Below are positions 59,423 through 64,000 of a stretch of 64,000 nucleotides of DNA, one piece after another (the stretch's first letter is position 1; each line of letters begins with the position of its first letter). The notes beneath the pieces were generated by a model. That model did no database searches, was not told the DNA's origin, and worked only from the letters and a program-made list of their open reading frames with translations. The translations under genes were made by a program, and so were the position numbers. The DNA is from Rhynchosporium graminicola. Its lineage: Eukaryota > Ascomycota > Leotiomycetes > Helotiales > Ploettnerulaceae. The DNA is taken from contig FJUW01000081.1 in NCBI GenBank assembly GCA_900074885.1, positions 62,001 to 126,000 on the forward strand. Reading direction: 5' to 3'.

Positions 59423-62255
59423 ACTAGGTCCAGAAATATAGTTAATTATATACAATACTATCTACAGTACTATATCTTAACTGAGATATAGTAACTCCTT
59501 CCGAATTATCGTATAAGCTCTCTTTAGAGGGCCGTGGTATCTCTCTACCTTACTAATAGAGTAGTAAGCCTCTATAGGTATAACTTTAACTATAGAACCC
59601 TCTGTCTTTATACTCTATACGAATTCTTTTAACTTAAATTATATACCTACGTCTATAATAATAAAATCAGGAAGTCTAAGATAGATATCTATCTATACTT
59701 ACTTAAATCGGTTCTATACGTGCTCTGCAAATATATTAGTAAGAAAACCTCTATTCTGGAAGGTAATACCTTGATCGACTATATATAAGACTTATCGACT
59801 GTCTAGTTATATAATATCGATCACGACTTCGTAATTAAAGTATATATTATTAGTATCGTAGAGCTTAAACTTGAATCTGCCTAGTAATCTTCCGTATAGC
59901 TAGTAGTACTTATAGAGCTGTAACGTTCCTAGTTCTGACTAGTACGCGGTATATAGGCTCGTCGGTTAGTATTAGCTATAAAGTAAAGTAAATAAGAAGT
60001 TCGGTTCTTAATTAGAATTAAGATATTATAAGCAGGTATTAATTACTATATAAATTTAAGCACGAAGCTCCTATCTAATAGCAGAAGTGCTAGTCTTATA
60101 TAGAATCTTCGTTCCCTTATACTAGCTATATAAGACTATCTTATAGAGCGCGTAAGCTCTCGCGATCTATCTAGTAGTCTAGTATATCACGTGATCCTAG
60201 ATCACCTATAGCTATAATACTATTATTACATTAATATAGGTAGATATATAGTACTACTCGCGGGTTTATATTATAATCGTATTAGTACCTTTCCTCTAAT
60301 AGTACTAACTCTTTTCTAGTACTAAAACCCGTCTGATACTTACTACTAGGTGGTACTATCAGTATTCTGGTGCTAGGACGGTTTTAGTGCCAAGAACTAT
60401 GCTGGTTCGTGACAAGAGCTTAGTAAGCTCCTTTAGTACCCCTGAGTTATACTTATAATCGGCCTATTATAGTAAATCTTCTAGCTTTCTTACTAAGGGG
60501 TATCCGAATCGGTAGTAAGTTAACGTAAATCCGTCTCTATAAGTACTCTTATATTCGACTAGAAACACTCTGTAATATACGTCTTAAGTAACTCCTTCTA
60601 GAGTAAGAAGAAGTAGCCGAATCTCCGTACAACTAGTATATCTTCCTATAGTATAATAAGTACATTACGAAGATTATCTAATATAACTCTAAGCTTATCT
60701 ATATCATCTAAATAGAGTAGAAACAGGGTATCTATAGCTATAACCTCAAATTAGATCTTTCTAATTAGAGAAGATATAATTATTATACTAATAGAAGTAG
60801 CTTTACTAATACCGAATTTAACGTTTATTCTATAGGAAGGCAAGAGTTCAGCCTTATATAGAGCCTTATAGGCTTCGTATTAACCTTTACTTACTATAGA
60901 TACCTTTACTACTCTAGTATTAATTATAATTCCATGGAAAACTAACGAATTATATCAGGGGCTACTTATTATTATCTCTATAGTCCGGTCCTCTTCTATA
61001 GCTTCTTCGGCAGTATCTATTAGATGCTTAAAAGCCGTATTTACTAGGGTTTCTGTTATTAGCTATACGGCTTCTACTAAGATAGGTCCTATAGAAGTTA
61101 TAAATAGAGCTTCCGGCTTTTCGTCGTCGGAATCGTAGTCTATATCGCTCCCGGCTTTATATAAGGTAAAAGCAATAGCTATATACTCGTCTTCTATACT
61201 TTCGTACTCTGCGACGTATTATTTATATACTTTCTTAAAGACTCTTCTAAAGTTACCTTTAAATTTAGAAGAGTTCTTCGCCTTAAACTTCTCTTTAGCT
61301 TTCTCTCTTTCTTCTATTATATAGTCGAAAGATATATAATCCGTAGTATTATATACCTAGTACTTCTTAGCGTTACTTTCCTTATCTAGCGTATTTATCT
61401 TCTTCTCTTCTTATATTCTGAATCGCCTTTTACTATCTCTCTTCTCTTTCTCTTTATATACTTATCCTTTATCGGAATCGCTTCGGAATTTTCGATTAGT
61501 ATAGAAAGTAGTACTAATTGCAGGGTATACGTATTCATAGTTAATAATAGAGGTTTTAATAGAAGTAATTATCTTTTCAGTAGAAGTTATAAGTTAAGCT
61601 AGAATAATTTAATAAGCTTCCGAGCTTTAGTAGGTAGTAATAATCTTATTTATAACGAACTTCTTATAGCATAATTCAAAGGGTATATTATAACGTAGCT
61701 CTTTAATCTGCGTAGAGAGTATATTAAAGTACTCTGAAGTTATCTTTCTAAGGTTCTTTTCCTTAATCGATTTAAGAGTAAGAAGATTCTATATAATTAG
61801 AGAAGATCTATTAAACTCCTCGCTCTTAAACTAATCTATTATATTCTTTAGTATAATATCGAATCTGATAATCAGAGAGGTTCTAAGGATACTATTCAGA
61901 CTGTAATAGTAGTATTAGAGAGCAGCGCCTTTTAGTATTAATAGAAACGCCTTACTATACTCCTCCGGTAGAATCTCGGCTCTTAAGCAGGCGTCGTAGA
62001 ATATTCTGACCTTACTACTAAAGCTATCTCCGTCTCCTTTAAATTTCATCTCTTCTAGAGATATATAAGAGAAGCTAGCGATCTCTTTTCTATACGACTT
62101 CTCCTTCTCCTTTCGTACTATATTATAGTACTCTCCCTCTCCTTCTCTAGCTCCTTAGTAGCCTTCTCCTCCTTAGTAGCTTTCTCCTCCTTAGTAGATT
62201 TCTCCTCCTCTAGCTCCTCCTCCTCTACTCCCCGTATTCTTCAGTGTACGCTTTC
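59423..62255 (-). mobile_element. Ty1/copia retrotransposon, 5' part (gag, protease, integrase), RIP-degraded
   Basis: Minus-strand translation gives, from right to left, gag-like blocks (YISLEEMKFKGDGDSFSSKV near 62070 and AKKY with a basic tail), a retropepsin segment (TPFLL-type LFLLYLDDIDKLRVILDNLR near 60700), a gag-pre-integrase segment (YRFGYPLVRKLEDLL near 60500), and integrase (VERYHGPLKRAYTIIRKEL near 59540). These are parts of fungal copia polyproteins, with many stops. The frame resumes across the gypsy at 49523. A solo LTR interrupts it at 59919-60414, and the small LTR element cuts it at 62256, so its 5' LTR is not seen. Confidence 0.82.
59919..60414. mobile_element. Solo LTR of a different family inside copia
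   Basis: 496 bp, starting TGTAACGTTCC and ending GGTTCGTGACA, flanked by the direct repeat AGAGC (59914-59918 and 60415-60419). Copia integrase-region coding reads on from one side to the other once it is removed. Beyond the first few terminal bases it does not resemble the gypsy or small-element LTRs. Its inner right end (60340-60410) is less AT-rich than its surroundings. Confidence 0.82.
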
Positions 62256-63575
62256 TGTAACGACACAAGACTCAAGGCGGTATACAAGCAAGAATAAACA
62301 AGTAGGGAGGCTAAGAGCGATCTTATATGGTCTGGTACGAAGGAAACAGAAAGATGCAGAGCTCTGAAGGAGTCTGCACCTTCTATATATAAAAGGAGGG
62401 TATGCCTAAGGAACCGATACTAGCCCGTATCTGCAACATATACAATGCGCAGTCACATTACCCCCTTCAAAGACAAAGGCTCGCCCTCGAGCCTTGAAGA
62501 ATCGAACAAAGGAAACAAGGTAAGTACAAAACGCAGTCAAATATCAAGGCAACCTTCCAAATTTCCATCAAACCGAAACCGTAGACACCGAGTTTTGCTG
62601 AACAAGCGAGGCTAAGCGAGTGATTGAAACACTTGAAGGTTACGAAAGAAACAAAGGTCCAAATCGAATTCCAAAGAAGCTAAAAGATTAAGGAGGGTCA
62701 GATATCTTTATTGAGTAGATATGGAAAGTGTTGAATCAAAGGTTCTAGTAGAGGGAGGTCGATTCTGCCGAGGGGGACAAATTATACCGGGGTACAGGGA
62801 TTACGAGTCAGATTCCGGCAATTTCCGCCGGGTGAGGGGATAAAGGTTCTTTTCTGGTAGAAGGAGGTCGATTCTGCCGAGGGGGACAAATTATACCGGG
62901 GTACGGGGGTTACGAGTCGGATTCCGGCAATTTCCGCTAGGGTAATAAGTTACTTTATCCTAGCCTAAAAGTAAGGTTTTTCGCTATTAGAGCTGCTTTC
63001 GGAAGGTTGAAGTCGGGTGAGGGGTTAATAAATATTAGGGCCTATAGGAAAGTTTCCACCTAAAATTCGTCTGCTATTTTACTTCGTACGCACGAAGGAA
63101 CGAGTTTCGAAGTATCCGAGAGTAACTTCGCAGTAATACTAGTGCTTCTGAGGCTGAATTATATTCAAATTCCCAGCTGTCCGAGAGATCTCTGGAATCT
63201 CGGCTCTTTTGAAAACCTAACCGTCGAATTCGTAATTAATAGTACTGACTGTTTCCGTATAATTCCGAAAATCCAAGGTAAGTAGAGATAACTCAGCGAA
63301 GAGCTCCCTAGTAGTCGTACGTACGAATCGAGTTTTCTAGGTAAGATATTATTTAATACTGTCCCCGGCGGTCTTAATCTTTCTGTTTAATATAACGATA
63401 TAAGACTTAAGGCAGTATACAAGCAAGAATAAACAAGTAGGGAGGCTAAGAGCGATCTTATATAGTCTAGTACGAAGGAAACAGAAAGATGTAGAGCTCT
63501 GAAGGAGTCTGCACCTTCTATATATATAAGGAGGGTATACCTAAGGCACTGATACTGGCCCGTATCTGCCACGTA
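62256..63575 (-). mobile_element. Non-autonomous small LTR retrotransposon (TRIM-like), copy B, truncated
   Basis: Reverse orientation relative to copy A. The complete 3' LTR is 62256-62457 (202 bp); the interior 62458-63390 begins (plus strand) with TTACCCCCTTC, the complement of the purine tract. The 5' LTR runs 63391-63575 and stops about 17 bp short, joining gypsy-interior sequence. The tandem repeat is present but the first unit is shortened (62750-62845 against 62862-63030), so the interior is about 144 bp shorter than in copy A. It keeps many CA/TG and is much less degraded than copy A. Confidence 0.88.
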
Positions 63576-63887
63576 GTTTATATTAGAATTTAGTCTTTAT
63601 TATAACTATTTTCGTTGATATTCGCGTAATAAGCGCTAGCCGCTCTTTAGTAGTAGTAAANAAGTAGGGAGGCTAAGAGCGATCTTATATAGTCTAGTAC
63701 GAAGGAAACAGAAAGATGTAGAGCTCTGAAGGAGTCTGCACCTTCTATATATATAAGGAGGGTATACCTAAGGCACTGATACTGGCCCGTATCTGCCACG
63801 TAGTTTATATTAGAATTTAGTCTTTATTATAACTATTTTCGTTGATATTCGCGTAATAAGCGCTAGCCGCTCTTTAGTAGTAGTAAA
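63435..63887. other. 226-bp direct duplication around a single N (63661)
   Basis: 63662-63887 repeats 63435-63660, apparently exactly, with one N between. As at 53886, this is typical of two overlapping contig ends joined without merging. Confidence 0.88.
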
Positions 63888-64000
63888 TTCTTTATCAGGT
63901 TCTAACTAGTTATATCGCTATAATAGTACTATATTAGTCGTAGCTTCTAAATCGGGCGGTAAGCTATATTTACTTTATCTATTTATAGCAGGAGTCGAGT
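63576..64000 (-). mobile_element. Start of a second gypsy copy (3' interior), running off the window
   Basis: 63576-63660 and 63803-64000 align with about 49848-50040 of the gypsy element (shared words include TTCGCGTAATAAGCGCTAG and AAATCGGGCGGTAAGCTATA). The LTR that should precede it is replaced by the truncated small-element LTR, so the junction at 63575/63576 is chimeric or rearranged. Confidence 0.75.

Noticed and set aside
56676..63572. Two matching 61-codon open frames (56676-56861 plus and 63387-63572 minus)
   Set aside because: Both lie wholly within LTRs of the small element; they are chance frames in repeated DNA, not genes.
1..64000. Search for CRISPR-like arrays or a new defence or mobile system
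   Set aside because: All regular repeats seen are microsatellites, LTRs or assembly duplications; no array of spaced direct repeats or unexplained multi-gene cassette was found.

Overview
The window reads as nuclear DNA of a filamentous ascomycete (Pezizomycotina, perhaps Leotiomycetes-like; the class is a guess). The evidence is short introns of roughly 40-170 nt with GTRNGT donors, typical fungal families (COMPASS Spp1, importin beta, Zn2Cys6 regulator, fungal rhodopsin-fold membrane protein, YAT-type amino-acid permease), and AT-rich repeats almost stripped of CpA and TpG, the mark of repeat-induced point mutation (RIP).

Layout. Positions 1-36 kb are ordinary gene space: a partial membrane protein (minus), a coiled-coil protein resembling a BLOC-1 subunit, the COMPASS reader Spp1, a broken AIF/AMID-type oxidoreductase, a large RRM protein with a Q/N/G-rich N-terminal half, a ferric reductase, 2-isopropylmalate synthase (with a TGACTCA site upstream), importin beta-1, two relics (EgtD-like methyltransferase fragment and a catalase pseudogene), an Smr-domain protein ending in a CaaX-like tetrapeptide, and an amino-acid permease (minus). 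From 36 to 46.9 kb genes thin out: a rhodopsin-fold membrane protein (38.7-40.1 kb) and a Zn2Cys6 regulator (42.3-44.3 kb, minus), separated by AT-rich repeat relics including a solo LTR.

From about 47 kb to the end the window is a nest of RIP-degraded retrotransposons. An old Ty1/copia element (coding on minus, about 47.4-62.25 kb) is split by a Ty3/gypsy chromovirus (49529-59417, target duplication ATTCC) and by a solo LTR of another family (59919-60414, duplication AGAGC), and is bounded on the right by a small non-autonomous LTR element (62256-63575). A second copy of that small element (56656-58136, duplication AAGGC) sits inside the chromovirus. The small element shares the U5-side half of its LTR, its post-LTR segment and its polypurine tract with the chromovirus, which suggests it uses that element's machinery. 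Two single-N positions (53886, 63661) are each flanked by near-perfect direct duplications (626 and 226 bp) that look like unmerged contig overlaps.

The genes do not form one pathway. Most are housekeeping functions (chromatin, nuclear import, leucine synthesis, iron and amino-acid uptake); the 28.8-46 kb part is more accessory. I found no convincing CRISPR-like or otherwise undescribed system. The most notable signals are the gypsy/non-autonomous pairing, the decayed genes, the assembly artefacts, and some unusual splice sites. Exon limits were read by eye from splice signals, frame and family similarity, with no database search.
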